A stretch of DNA of 51,577 nucleotides from Myxococcales bacterium (lineage in GTDB: Bacteria; Myxococcota_A; Polyangia; Palsa-1104; JAEUJZ01), in assembly GCA_016794505.1 (NCBI GenBank), contig JAEUJZ010000133.1, positions 1-51,577 on the forward strand, in the 5' to 3' direction. Every line of letters begins with the position of its first letter. Position 1 is the first letter of the stretch. Positions 34,971 through 44,365 of the stretch are shown here, piece by piece. Under the pieces are notes generated by a model that saw only the letters and a list, made by a program, of their open reading frames with translations, had not been told where the DNA came from and did no database searches. The position numbers and the translations under genes are program-made.

Positions 34971-35579
34971 ATGGCCAGCGAACCTCGTCCGCCCACCGAT
35001 CTGGAGCCGCATTCGATCGAGCTGCAGCCGAGCGGCGTGTCGCTGACACCGTCTCTCGATGAGATCAGCGATCCCGTCGCTGCCCTGCAGCAGGCCAAGA
35101 CAGAAATCCAGCGGCTTAGCGCCGCCGTGCGCGAGCTGGGCACGCCCGTGCTGCCGATCCACGACGGCATCTTGGTGCTGCCGCTGATTGGGCACCTGGA
35201 CTCGCTACGCGGCGCTCACTTGATGGATGACCTGCTCGCCGCGATCGAAGGTCATCAAGCGTCGATCATCATCCTGGACATCACGGGCGTCAGCGTCGTC
35301 GATACGGCGGTGGCCAACATGCTGATCCAGGCGACGCGGGCCGCGGGGCTTCTGGGCACGCGCTGCGTCTTGGCGGGTGTGACCGCCGCGGTGTCGCGCA
35401 CCATGGTTCAGCTCGGGATTGAGCTCAAGCAGATCACCTCGCGTCGCGACCTGCAGGACGCGATCACGTACGCGCTCAAAGAGCAGGGCTACTCGATCGT
35501 GCGCACGCGCCAGGATATCGACTGGCTGACCGAGTGTACCGAGCCAAGCAGCGGTAATTCATCAATAAAAAACATATGA
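34971..35579 (+). CDS. RsbR-type STAS-domain regulator
   Basis: 202 aa. A helical N-terminal region (1-65) is joined to a STAS domain (about 65-175: LVLPLIGHLDSLRGAHLMDDLL, IILDITGVSVVDTAVANMLIQA). DITGVSVVDT carries the threonine that is phosphorylated in stressosome RsbR proteins, so it may act in a partner-switching module. No kinase or phosphatase is next to it in this window. AGGAGGA precedes the start, two bases after the preceding gene, implying coupling to the TPR/chalcone-isomerase-like protein. The N-terminal sensor part is too short for a globin. Confidence 0.8.
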   Translation: MASEPRPPTDLEPHSIELQPSGVSLTPSLDEISDPVAALQQAKTEIQRLSAAVRELGTPVLPIHDGILVLPLIGHLDSLRGAHLMDDLLAAIEGHQASIIILDITGVSVVDTAVANMLIQATRAAGLLGTRCVLAGVTAAVSRTMVQLGIELKQITSRRDLQDAITYALKEQGYSIVRTRQDIDWLTECTEPSSGNSSIKNI

Positions 35580-35725
35580 TTGATTGTTAGCCTATCTGTT
35601 CGATGACTCTTGACGATCGTTTCCGGCGCCATCGGCGCCATCGCTGAGTTCGCCGACTGCAGCAACGCCGTGAGCCCCGACGATATCCAAGCAGCTCTGT
35701 CTCTTAGGTTCGCCTATATGAAATA

Positions 35726-36298
35726 ATGGTGTTTGTGCGTCTTGCACACCTCATGCATCTTGGGAGGCTTGTTTCGGTACTCGTGCTTGCCGGCTGCAAT
35801 GTGGTCGGGCTCGCCCGGCTGACGGTGGCGCCGACGATCGATACCCTGGGCCACGTCGGAGCGGATGTCCGCGTCCTCTTCGCGCCTGCTGTTGGGGCCG
35901 GGAGCGCGGATGGATGGATGGGGATAAGCGCCGGAATCGGCGGTAGCTACGTCGGAGGCGCAGGCGCGGCTCACGTCACGTTGTTCCCAGAGCTCGGTAT
36001 TCCCGTGGAGCCAGTACTCCTGCGGGCCGGGCTGGGCTACAGCGGCCGATTTCTCGCCGCGGACTGCCCCTCGGCTCGCCAGGGAGAGGTTGCGGGATGG
36101 CAGGCGCCGCTCGTGCTCTTCGGCCTGGATGCGCCACTGACAAGAACGCAATGGACACCCGGCTACTATCCACCAGTGGTTCGCCTGGGTCCCGAGCTGA
36201 CTGGGGAGTACCTCGTGTCACTGGCTCCATGCGGGTCGGCAAATCGCGGCCTCTTTTCGCTGGGGCTGAGCCTGTCCGTGCTCTTCTATCTAAGGTGA
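35726..36298 (+). CDS. Unknown lipoprotein or outer-membrane protein
   Basis: 190 aa with a hydrophobic start ending LAGC, a good lipobox. The mature part is rich in Gly and hydrophobic residues with alternating strands (GISAGIGGSYVGGAGAAHVTLFP, LFSLGLSLSVLFYLR), as in small outer-membrane beta-barrels. The start is uncertain: ATG at 35726 or at 35753, neither with a strong ribosome site. The 146 bases ahead of it hold only a tandem GGCGCCATC pair. It is convergent with the globin-fusion gene. Confidence 0.55.
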   Translation: MVFVRLAHLMHLGRLVSVLVLAGCNVVGLARLTVAPTIDTLGHVGADVRVLFAPAVGAGSADGWMGISAGIGGSYVGGAGAAHVTLFPELGIPVEPVLLRAGLGYSGRFLAADCPSARQGEVAGWQAPLVLFGLDAPLTRTQWTPGYYPPVVRLGPELTGEYLVSLAPCGSANRGLFSLGLSLSVLFYLR

Positions 36299-36361
36299 CC
36301 TCGGCGTAGACGGCTGCGTATGACCGAGACCTGGGCGGATGCTCGTGCGCCAGCGGGTTCG

Positions 36362-37939
36362 TTACGTGTGGCTCGCGCTGTCGCTGGCTGGCCGGCTGTC
36401 GGCGGGTTGGCAGGCCGGGCAATAGATCAGCCCGGTGCGCATGTGATAGCGGACGACGGTTCCTTCAGCGACCTCCGCGCCGCAGCCGTCGCAGATCGAG
36501 CCCACGGCCAGCGGCACGCTGTCGAAGCGCTCTAGGTAGCGTTCGACCCCGTCTTCGACAATGCCGCGCGGCGTAGTCTTGACGATATCGGCCCGGAAGC
36601 GCTCGTGAATAGCCAGCCAGCGCTGCATCAGATGCTGGGGAAGCCCATATCGACGGATGCAATCCTCAAACAGCGCCTCGCGGTAGTCAAACAGATCGTC
36701 GGATATTACCATCCAGTGATGCGCATTAAATGGCCGCAACCCAAAATAAACATCGTTTCCTGTAAATAATTCATGCAAAAATTCATATTGCTTTTCGATG
36801 ACGCGGCGCTTGGTTACGTTATGAAAGAATGGTCGCAGACGCGTGTCTGCAAACACGCGATCATAGAAGTCAGTCAGGATGGCCGTGAGGCCTGCCCCTT
36901 GATCCAAGGCCGCCCACAGCTCGGGGTCTGGTGCAATGCTGGCGACGGTCTCGGCATCCTTGGGCATGTACGGGGCGGCCGTCGTGAAAGGATCCGCGTG
37001 GATGCGGCTGCGGCTGGCGCCCCGCCCGATGGCTTGCCAGCGAGCGGCCTGCACCATCGCCGGGGGACCGCACAGAAAGATGCGCGCCTCGGCGAGCTGA
37101 TCGTGACGCTGCATGGCGATATCGCTGACCAGGCCATGGGGAAAATCGGCATGCTGTTCTTCACTTAGACAGCCGACGTAATGGAAGTTGCTGTGACGTG
37201 CGGCCAGCGCCACGAGTTCGTTGTGCAGATACAGCCCTTCGCGTGTTCGCGCGCCGTGATAAAGAAAAATCTGTCCACGATGGCCCTTGTGTAATGCATC
37301 GCGGGAAATCGCATAAAGAGGCCCTAGCCCCGTCCCGCCCGAAACCATAATCAAGGAACGCTCTGGCTCGTCAGCGTGATAGTGGCACGAACCATACGGA
37401 CCTTGTATTTCGATTTCTGCTCCTACTTTTAGATCGCTATAGATCCAATGGCTCATAACCCCTTGCGGGTCATGACGAATATGCAAATCCAGGTAATAGT
37501 CTTGTTCTGGGCAGCTAGCGCTGGAATAGCTGCGAACGATGCCATCGGCGCGCCGCAGATTGACAAACTGCCCTGGCAGCCAGGTGAACGCCGCGCCAAG
37601 CTCAAGCCGCAGACGCACGACATCGGGAGCCAGCCGATCCTTTTCGATCACCCACGCCTGCGTGCTGAGGTCTTCGCTGCGCGGACGCTCGACGGTCAAG
37701 TCACCAGGGCCGCGCATCTGGCAGGGCAGAAAATAGCCGCGCTCGCGCAGAGAAGCGCGCAGATCGGACTGCGACTCTGCGTCGGGCGTCCCGTGTACGG
37801 CGCGCAACAGGCAGACGTGGCAGCTGCCTTTTTTGCACGAAAAGGCGACATCGCTGCCGCTGCGGATCAGCGCATCCAGGACGCTCTCGCCGTCGCGGCG
37901 CTCCACGACGTGACCACCCCATTGCACCTTCGAACTCAT
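36362..37939 (-). CDS. Four-part redox protein: 2Fe-2S ferredoxin, FNR, truncated globin, zinc ribbon
   Basis: 525 aa. Residues 1-90 form a plant-type ferredoxin domain with Cys35, Cys40, Cys43 and Cys73. Residues 95-315 are a ferredoxin-NADP reductase unit with RSYS (136-139) for FAD and GGTGLGP (201-207) plus CGPP (290-293) for NAD(P)H. Residues 340-455 are a truncated globin (FYDRVFADTRLRPFF...YEFLHELFTG...FNAHHWMVISDDLFD), with His407 or His408 as likely proximal haem ligand. Residues 478-512 hold CxxC...CxxC (Cys483, 486, 507, 510), a zinc ribbon or rubredoxin-like knuckle. It would pass electrons from NAD(P)H to haem, as in NO dioxygenases, but the order is opposite to flavohaemoglobin. 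Two A/T-rich patches (about 36690-36830 and 37255-37510) interrupt the GC-rich gene. Confidence 0.85.
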   Translation of the reverse strand: MSSKVQWGGHVVERRDGESVLDALIRSGSDVAFSCKKGSCHVCLLRAVHGTPDAESQSDLRASLRERGYFLPCQMRGPGDLTVERPRSEDLSTQAWVIEKDRLAPDVVRLRLELGAAFTWLPGQFVNLRRADGIVRSYSSASCPEQDYYLDLHIRHDPQGVMSHWIYSDLKVGAEIEIQGPYGSCHYHADEPERSLIMVSGGTGLGPLYAISRDALHKGHRGQIFLYHGARTREGLYLHNELVALAARHSNFHYVGCLSEEQHADFPHGLVSDIAMQRHDQLAEARIFLCGPPAMVQAARWQAIGRGASRSRIHADPFTTAAPYMPKDAETVASIAPDPELWAALDQGAGLTAILTDFYDRVFADTRLRPFFHNVTKRRVIEKQYEFLHELFTGNDVYFGLRPFNAHHWMVISDDLFDYREALFEDCIRRYGLPQHLMQRWLAIHERFRADIVKTTPRGIVEDGVERYLERFDSVPLAVGSICDGCGAEVAEGTVVRYHMRTGLIYCPACQPADSRPASDSASHT

Positions 37940-38188
37940 GCGACCCCCATCGGTTCAGTCTAGTCGATTCGCCGGGTCTAGCGTCGACGATGACAGCCGC
38001 GGCCCGCTCGCAAGAGCGCCCTCATGTGAGCGACTGCAGACGATTTCAGCAGAGCCACGCGAAAAGGCGGCCAGCCGGGTCCTTTGCCCCCAGGCTCGCC
38101 CGTTTGATTCACGGCGCGGGCAGCGGCAAATCGTGCTTTGCTGTGCGCCCTTTCAGCCTGTTTTTCATTCCCTTGCGTGAGGTAAACG

Positions 38189-39772
38189 ATGAAGAGTGAT
38201 CGCGCGGCTCGACGGCTCAGCTGGATCTCGGGACTTGTCTTGTCGGCGTCGGCATGTGGCGGCTCGACGATGGAGAACGGGATGCCACCTGTGGATCAGC
38301 GCCTGGAAGTTCGCACCGCCCAAGGCGTCGTGCGTGGGCGCATGCAGGATGGATCGCGGGCCTTTCTGGGCATTGCCTACGCCGCGCCACCCGTCGGAGA
38401 GAACCGCTTTCGGGCGCCGCAGCCACCCGCTTCATACACCGCCGTCTTCGAGGCCAGCGAGTATGGGCCGGCCTGCCCACAGCTTGCCAAAGACAAGCTC
38501 GACGCCAGCACATCGGAAGACTGCTTGACGCTGAACATCTGGGCCCCCGCCAAGGATGCGACGCCGCGGCCGGTGATGGTGTTTGTGCATGGCGGCGGCT
38601 TCAACTCGGGAAGTGGCAGCCTGCCGCTTTACGAGGGTACGCACCTGAGTGCAACGCAGGACGTGGCGGTGGTGACGCTGAATTACCGTCTGGGGCCGCT
38701 GGGTTTCTTCAGCCACACCGCGCTGCGCACCGAAGAACGCAGCGGCACAGGCGGGGGCAACTTCGGTCTGCTCGATCAGCAGGCGGCCCTTTCGTGGGTT
38801 CACGACAACATCGCGGCGTTCGGCGGCGATGCCAAAAACGTCACGCTGTTCGGCGAGAGCGCAGGCGGTATGAGCGTCTGCTATCAGCTTCTTTCGCCCA
38901 AGTCGGCCGGGCTGTTCCATCGCGCCATCGTGCAGAGCGGCCCCTGCAGCACGCTGGTGCCTCCGACGCAGAGCGAGAGCGAAGCGCAGGGCGATGTGCT
39001 GGCGACCCAGGTCGGCTGCGCGGCCGGGGATGCGCAGGCCACGCTGCGCTGCCTGCGACAGGTGCCGCTGGCCAAGCTGATGACCGCGCTGCCGCTCAAG
39101 CCAGAGATCATCTTTGGCAGCGGCTATGCCTGGACGCCCAGCGTCGGGAACGATGTCCTGCCGATGCCACCGCAGGCCGCCTTTTCTGCGGGCAGGTTCC
39201 ACCGCATGCCGATCGTCGTAGGCGCGAACAAAGACGAAGGCACGGCCTTTGTCGCGCTGGGCGTAAAGCTGGATACCGAAGCCGAGATCCGCACCGCCCT
39301 CGCCAGCCTGTTTCCACCGCCGGCCGTCGATGCGGTGATCCGGCACTATGGCAGCACGCCGATCGGCGCTGACACCGGGCTGCGTGTGCTGGGCGATGCC
39401 TTTGTCTGCGATGCCCGCCGCCTGGCCCGCTGGACGTCGACGGTGGTACCGACGTTCTATTACCACTTCACGCGCGAGTTCGCGTACCTGCTGCCGAACC
39501 TGGGTGCATTCCACGGCGCGGAGCTGCCCTATCTGTTTCACACGCCGCTGGAATTCGTGACCATCAAGCCGCATGAAGAGGGCTTCTCGGCGCAGTTGCA
39601 GAGCTTGTGGGCGCGCTTCGCAGCGACGGGAAATCCCAACGGAATGGCAAACGTAGACTGGCCCGCCTATGACCGCATCGGCGACCGCAGCCTGCGCCTG
39701 GATCTAGAGACGCGCAGCGAGACCGGCCTGCGCCGAGCCGACTGCGACTTCTGGGACATGCTGCTGCCCTAA
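38189..39772 (+). CDS. Type-B carboxylesterase, lipoprotein
   Basis: 527 aa with a lipoprotein signal ending ASAC (Cys23). Alpha/beta hydrolase of the carboxylesterase/cholinesterase family: FVHGGGF gives the oxyanion hole, GESAGG the nucleophile Ser224, and the EDCLTLNIW motif is characteristic. The acid and histidine are expected near NKDEGTAFV and AFHGAELPYLF. It hydrolyses carboxylic esters, probably on the cell surface. The gene begins after a 250-bp gap without a gene. Confidence 0.9.
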   Translation: MKSDRAARRLSWISGLVLSASACGGSTMENGMPPVDQRLEVRTAQGVVRGRMQDGSRAFLGIAYAAPPVGENRFRAPQPPASYTAVFEASEYGPACPQLAKDKLDASTSEDCLTLNIWAPAKDATPRPVMVFVHGGGFNSGSGSLPLYEGTHLSATQDVAVVTLNYRLGPLGFFSHTALRTEERSGTGGGNFGLLDQQAALSWVHDNIAAFGGDAKNVTLFGESAGGMSVCYQLLSPKSAGLFHRAIVQSGPCSTLVPPTQSESEAQGDVLATQVGCAAGDAQATLRCLRQVPLAKLMTALPLKPEIIFGSGYAWTPSVGNDVLPMPPQAAFSAGRFHRMPIVVGANKDEGTAFVALGVKLDTEAEIRTALASLFPPPAVDAVIRHYGSTPIGADTGLRVLGDAFVCDARRLARWTSTVVPTFYYHFTREFAYLLPNLGAFHGAELPYLFHTPLEFVTIKPHEEGFSAQLQSLWARFAATGNPNGMANVDWPAYDRIGDRSLRLDLETRSETGLRRADCDFWDMLLP

Positions 39773-39824
39773 GCAGCTCGTGGAATAATCCGCCAATGTC
39801 TGAAAATAAATATTAATTCTTATA

Positions 39825-39853
39825 TTGATTTACATCCTGCGAACCCTTCTATT
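39825..39853 (+). promoter_or_regulatory. Possible sigma-70-type promoter in an AT-rich gap
   Basis: TTGATT (39825-39830) and TCTATT (39848-39853) are 17 bases apart in the sharply AT-rich stretch 39790-39870. The matches are 5/6 and 4/6, so it is only a candidate for the promoter of the unknown gene at 39934. Confidence 0.25.
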
Positions 39854-39933
39854 TTTATTTAAGTTTTCTCTTTCGCTGCCGCTCCAATAACCGCCGAGGC
39901 CGCGAGCGCTGCTGAGCGCGTTACCATGGCGGC

Positions 39934-40719
39934 ATGACGCTTTACACTCTGCAGCACGCCCGTCACCTGGCATCGGCCCAGGAAGCGCTGCGCTTTTACC
40001 GCGCACTGGGCGAAACGCACGTTCAGGTGTCTGGCTGCAACACGCGCGCTGCGGCCCAGATCACGCGCTTCGTCGCGGTGCTGCCCACACGTGGACCGCA
40101 CACCGTCTCATTTGAAGGGGGGCGACTGACGGCCTTGGCTCGGGAGGCGCTGGCGCAGCTTGTGCTCGCTTCGTACGAGTATCTCGATGTGCGATCGCAG
40201 AACGCCGATCTGCGCTGCTGGCCGGCCCTGTACTCGTGGGTTCACGCGCAGGCGGATCGGACCGCGCTGGCGCGAGCGCTGGGTGCAGAGCTGGTTGATT
40301 CCTCGTTTGTCCTTGGCGAGCTACGCGGCACTTTTCACAGCGACGGTCGACCGTATCCCGTCGATATCGAGACACGAGCGCCGCAGCCAGCGTGGCGGAT
40401 CTTTGATGCGCTGTCGTCCGACGTGCTGCGTCGAGGCTTTCTGCGCGGGGCTCAGCCTGACAGCCACCCGCACCTTGTTCGCCTGCTGATCGAGAGCGGA
40501 TCCGAGGTCCAGATCGATGCCGTGCTACCGCTGGAAGTTGCTTGCCAGCTGACCAACGACACCGCGGGGGCCGAGGGGGGCTGGCAAAGCAGCGGCGTCC
40601 TGGTCGCGTTCCCCGACGGCATCATCACCGGCTCGCTGACCAGCACACAGGCGAGCGAGACCGACGAAGCAGACTGGCACGCGCGGATCGATGAGGTGCT
40701 GCGAAAAGCCGGCCTGTAG
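39934..40719 (+). CDS. Unknown protein
   Basis: 261 aa, no signal peptide or membrane segment; I do not recognise the family. The N-terminal half is mixed helix and strand with several conserved-looking aromatic and arginine positions (EALRFYRALGETHVQV, TRFVAVLPTRGPHTVSF); the C-terminal half has LPLEVACQLTNDTA and VLVAFPDGIITGS. The composition is that of a soluble cytosolic protein. It is followed after 15 bp by the rlmI-like gene and may be co-transcribed with it. Confidence 0.65.
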   Translation: MTLYTLQHARHLASAQEALRFYRALGETHVQVSGCNTRAAAQITRFVAVLPTRGPHTVSFEGGRLTALAREALAQLVLASYEYLDVRSQNADLRCWPALYSWVHAQADRTALARALGAELVDSSFVLGELRGTFHSDGRPYPVDIETRAPQPAWRIFDALSSDVLRRGFLRGAQPDSHPHLVRLLIESGSEVQIDAVLPLEVACQLTNDTAGAEGGWQSSGVLVAFPDGIITGSLTSTQASETDEADWHARIDEVLRKAGL

Positions 40720-40734
40720 CGCTCTGCGGCCGCC

Positions 40735-42210
40735 GTGAATCCGCAGCAAACGCCAGCCGGTCCGCGTGGGCCTTGTGTTACCTTCCGCCGCGTGACAGGC
40801 CAGGCTAGACAGGAACCCAATAGCGCGATCGACGCAGCGTCGGCATCGCTTTCTGCCCGAACTCGCGTGATTCTAAAGCGAGGCCGCGCCAACCCGGTGT
40901 GGCGCGGTCATCCCTGGGTCTATTCCGGTGCCGTCGAGCGCATGCAGGGCACAGCGTCAGAGACCGAGCCCGGTGAGCTGGCCGATGTCTGTGACGCCGA
41001 CGGACGCTTGATCGGCACGGGGTTTCTCAATGCCCGCTCGCAGATCATGGTGCGTATGCTGACGCGCGGTCCGCTGGACAGCGCGCTTTCGCCATCGCTT
41101 TTGCCCGGCGGCTTGGAAGAGCAGAGCAGCGAGGATCTGGCAGCGGTCCACACCGTAGTGCCCCGCGCAGCCCTGCAGCCAGAGGACGAAGCCACGCTTG
41201 CGACGCTGATCGCCGCGCGCATCGCAGCGGCCTATGATCGTCGCTTGCGTCTGGGCCTGCCGAGCAGCGACACCACGGCGTTCCGCCTGGTCAATTCCGA
41301 GGGCGATGGCCTGCCGGGCTTGATTGTCGATGTCTATGGCGATACCGCGGCCGTGCAGTTCAGCGCTCTGGGCATGAAGCGGCGACAAGACGCGGTGATC
41401 GCGGCGCTGCGCAGCTTGGCCGAAGCCGCGGCACCGTCGGCACGTTCCGCAGCGACGCAACGTGCGCCGCTTTCGCTCGCCGCCATCGCCGAGGTCGGAG
41501 CCGGCAGCTTTTCGCAGGTGGAAGGCTTTGCATCCCAAACACGCATCCTGTGGGGCGCCGCGGATCGGCTGCGCGGCATCGCGTGTCGAGAAAATGGCCT
41601 CGACCTGCGTGTCGATCTGGAACAGTCGCAAAAGACCGGTCTGTTCCTCGATCAGCGTCGCAACCGCGCCCGTCTGGCCGAGCTTTGTCGCGGCGCCCGC
41701 GTGCTGGATGTCTATTGCCACGTCGGTGGCTTTGCGCTGAACGCCCTGGCCAAGGGAGCCGTCGCTGCGACGTGTGTCGATGCGTCGGCTCGCGCCCTAG
41801 CTCGCGCGCAAGAACATGCGCAGCTAAACGGCCTGGGCCCCCTAACCACCGTCGAGTCCGATGCCTTTCGCTTCCTGGAAGTGCAGACGCCGCATCAGTT
41901 CGATGTCGTGGTGCTCGATCCGCCGAAGTTTGCGCGCAGCCAGCGCGATCTGCCCGCAGCGCTCAAGGGCTATCAGCGCCTGAACGCTCTGGGTCTGAAT
42001 GCGGTCAAGCCCGGCGGCCTGTTGGTCAGCTGTTCGTGTTCTCAGCTCGTCGATGAACAGAGCTTCGAGCGCATGCTGGCCGCTGCTGGCCATGATGCTG
42101 GACGCCGTCTCACCGTCCTCGAAGTGGCCTCGCAGGGCCCTGATCATCCCCTGCCCCCCGCGTTTCCCGAGGGGCGATACCTGAAGTTCTATCTGTTGTC
42201 CGTCGACTAG
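40735..42210 (+). CDS. rlmI: RlmI-type 23S rRNA cytosine-5 methyltransferase
   Basis: 491 aa from a GTG at 40735; a GTG at 40792 is an alternative. The order is PUA-like RNA-binding domain (VILKRGRANPVWRGHPWVYSGAV), then a Rossmann methyltransferase with FLDQRRNR, VLDVYCHVGGFALNAL (SAM motif I), DPPKF and LVSCSCSQ. RlmI methylates C1962 of 23S rRNA in E. coli. An Ala-rich insertion lies near residues 225-250 in the middle of the protein. Confidence 0.85.
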   Translation: MNPQQTPAGPRGPCVTFRRVTGQARQEPNSAIDAASASLSARTRVILKRGRANPVWRGHPWVYSGAVERMQGTASETEPGELADVCDADGRLIGTGFLNARSQIMVRMLTRGPLDSALSPSLLPGGLEEQSSEDLAAVHTVVPRAALQPEDEATLATLIAARIAAAYDRRLRLGLPSSDTTAFRLVNSEGDGLPGLIVDVYGDTAAVQFSALGMKRRQDAVIAALRSLAEAAAPSARSAATQRAPLSLAAIAEVGAGSFSQVEGFASQTRILWGAADRLRGIACRENGLDLRVDLEQSQKTGLFLDQRRNRARLAELCRGARVLDVYCHVGGFALNALAKGAVAATCVDASARALARAQEHAQLNGLGPLTTVESDAFRFLEVQTPHQFDVVVLDPPKFARSQRDLPAALKGYQRLNALGLNAVKPGGLLVSCSCSQLVDEQSFERMLAAAGHDAGRRLTVLEVASQGPDHPLPPAFPEGRYLKFYLLSVD

Positions 42211-42222
42211 CGCTTAGCCGGC

Positions 42223-43488
42223 ATGCTGCCTGCAATTCTCTCGCTGGTCGCCCTTTTTTCCGCCATCGCGCTCAGCATCTTTTCGCGGCTCAACGTCGGG
42301 CTGCTGGGCTTGGGCTTGGCGTACCTGCTGGGGGCGCTCTTGCTTGGCATTCCGCCGAGAGAGCTCTACAGCAGCTTTCCTAGCTCGCTGTTCTTGACGC
42401 TGCTCGGCCTGACTTTTCTGTTTGGCCACGCGCGTGTGAACGGCACGCTCGATCGCCTGGCCGGCTGGGCTGTGCAACTGACCGGCGGGCGCATTGGGCT
42501 CATGCCCATCACGTTCTTTGGCCTCGCCGTGCTCTTGGGAACGATGGGAGCAGGCAACATCGGCTCCGTGGCACTGCTGGCACCGATCGCCATGGAGGTT
42601 GCCGCAGAGCTTTCGATCCCACCGTTCTTGATGGCCCTGATGGTCGCGTGCGGCGGCAATGCCACGGCGTTTTCGCCCATCGCACCGACGGGTGTAATCG
42701 CTGCGAGCTTTATGCAGCGCATCGGTCTTGCGGACCATGCCTGGCACACCTATGCCCAGTGCTTGCTGGCGCATGTCGTGTTTGGCTTCGGCGGTTATCT
42801 GCTGTTCGGCGGCCTTCGCCTGCTGCGCGACCCACCGTCGGCCGAACAGAGCGAGCGCCTGCAGCAGATCCTGACCCAGCGCCGCCAGCCACTGGCCCTG
42901 CGCCATGCCGCAACGCTGCTTGTGCTGTTCGGCATGCTGCTTCTGATCGCGCGCTTTCGCTGGGATGTCGGGCCGGTGGCCTTGGGAGCGGCGCTTCTGC
43001 TCAGCCTGACTCGCTTGGGCGACGAGCGCGCAGCCCTCGCAACGATCCCGTGGGAAACGATCCTCATCGTCTGCGGCATGAGCGTTCTGATGAGCATTCT
43101 GGAGCGCACGGGCGGCATCGAGCTTTGCACCCGCGCGCTCAGCCACCTTTCAACGCCGCGCACAGCGCCGGGAGTCATGGGGCTGCTCACAGGCGCGCTG
43201 TCGGCATACAGCAGCTCATCCAGCGTGGTGCTGCCGGCGTTTCTGCCGACGATCCCAGGACTCATCCACAAGATCGGTGGCGGCAATGCGCTGGCCTTGG
43301 CGGACAGCGTCAACATCGGCGCACACCTCGTCGATGTCTCGCCGCTTTCGACGCTGGGATCGCTGTGCGTCGCGGCCTGCGCCCGCGATCAGCGCGACCG
43401 CTTGTACCGCCAGCTGCTGGCGTGGGGCATGGCCATGATCGTGGCGGGCGGCGTCTACTGCTTCGTCGTCTTCGGTCTGCTGCGCTGA
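42223..43488 (+). CDS. MatC-like dicarboxylate/ion transporter
   Basis: 421 aa with about ten to twelve hydrophobic segments. It resembles the dicarboxylate carrier MatC / ion-transporter superfamily: GTMGAGNIGSVALLAPIAMEVAAEL and SSSSVVLPAFLPTIPG are the paired re-entrant regions. It likely moves an organic anion across the inner membrane with a cation; the substrate is not shown. It begins 12 bp after the rlmI-like gene, so is probably co-transcribed. Confidence 0.75.
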   Translation: MLPAILSLVALFSAIALSIFSRLNVGLLGLGLAYLLGALLLGIPPRELYSSFPSSLFLTLLGLTFLFGHARVNGTLDRLAGWAVQLTGGRIGLMPITFFGLAVLLGTMGAGNIGSVALLAPIAMEVAAELSIPPFLMALMVACGGNATAFSPIAPTGVIAASFMQRIGLADHAWHTYAQCLLAHVVFGFGGYLLFGGLRLLRDPPSAEQSERLQQILTQRRQPLALRHAATLLVLFGMLLLIARFRWDVGPVALGAALLLSLTRLGDERAALATIPWETILIVCGMSVLMSILERTGGIELCTRALSHLSTPRTAPGVMGLLTGALSAYSSSSSVVLPAFLPTIPGLIHKIGGGNALALADSVNIGAHLVDVSPLSTLGSLCVAACARDQRDRLYRQLLAWGMAMIVAGGVYCFVVFGLLR

Positions 43489-43517
43489 AGCCGCCAACCG
43501 CGCAGAAGCAGACGCCT

Positions 43518-44264
43518 CTACATGCTCAAGCCGCCGTCGACGTCGATGGTGCGCCCGTTGAAATAGTCGCACTCCAGGATGAAGCGCACAGCCAGCCAGA
43601 TGTCCTCGGGCACACCGATGCGGCCGACCGGGATGCTCGCGACGAGGGCATCGCGTGCCTTCTGGTTCATGCCTTGAGTCATCGGCGTCTCGATCATTCC
43701 AGGAGCCACCGCACCGACGCGAACACCAAAGCTCGCGAACTCACGCGACCAGGTGACCGTGTTGGCCGCCAGGGCCGCTTTGGCCGCGACATAGTTCGAC
43801 TGACCCCGGTTGCCGTGCCGCGCAATTGACGACATGTTGACGATGACACCCGGCTTGCTGTCGCTCTCGACCATCTTGGCGACGGTCTCGCGCACCATAA
43901 ACGTCGCGCCCGTCAGGTTGACGCCCAGCACTTGCTGCCACTGCTGCGTCGTCATCTTGACCACCGCGCCCGTTGTCTTGTCTTTTTTCACCAGCAGACC
44001 GTCGCGCAGGATGCCGGCGTTGTTGATCAGGCCATTGAGTCCACCCATGGCCCCGTGTGCCCACGCCACGAACGCGGCACAGTCTGCTTCATCGGACACA
44101 TCCAAGCGGCGACGGTGGATGCCGTTTGGTAGCTCTTGCAGGGCGCCTTCGTTGATGTCTCCCGCGGCCACCTGGGCCCCTGCCTCGTGCAGCCGACGCG
44201 CGAAGTGTGCGCCCATGCCTTGTGCGCCGCCCGTCACGATGATCTTCAGGTCAGAAAGTCGCAT
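43518..44264 (-). CDS. Short-chain dehydrogenase/reductase
   Basis: 248 aa, classical SDR fold: TGGAQGMG (11-18) binds NAD(P), NNAG (81-84), Ser145/146, Tyr158 and Lys162 form the catalytic set (MSS...YVAAK). Length and motifs fit FabG-like or 3-hydroxyacyl-CoA dehydrogenases. AGGAG precedes the start. It is convergent with the transporter gene; on its own strand it follows the repeat-rich protein after about 100 bp. Confidence 0.9.
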   Translation of the reverse strand: MRLSDLKIIVTGGAQGMGAHFARRLHEAGAQVAAGDINEGALQELPNGIHRRRLDVSDEADCAAFVAWAHGAMGGLNGLINNAGILRDGLLVKKDKTTGAVVKMTTQQWQQVLGVNLTGATFMVRETVAKMVESDSKPGVIVNMSSIARHGNRGQSNYVAAKAALAANTVTWSREFASFGVRVGAVAPGMIETPMTQGMNQKARDALVASIPVGRIGVPEDIWLAVRFILECDYFNGRTIDVDGGLSM

Positions 44265-44365
44265 GCCTGTGTTCTCCTGAGCGTGTGTTGTGGGTTGATT
44301 CCGTCGACAAAGTGCCAGCAGCTTACTTGAGTCACGGGCAGCGGATCCACAAGTCTGCGCGGGCG

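Noticed and set aside
35620..35650. Tandem GGCGCCATC as a repeat array
   Set aside because: Only two adjacent units; within chance in this composition.
38118..38137. GGCAAA...TTTGCT upstream of the carboxylesterase as a sigma-54 promoter
   Set aside because: The distance between GG and GC does not fit the fixed RpoN spacing and the flanking bases do not match.
38432..39574. 380-codon frame antisense to the carboxylesterase
   Set aside because: Shadow of a strongly supported gene with an intact GESAGG triad region.
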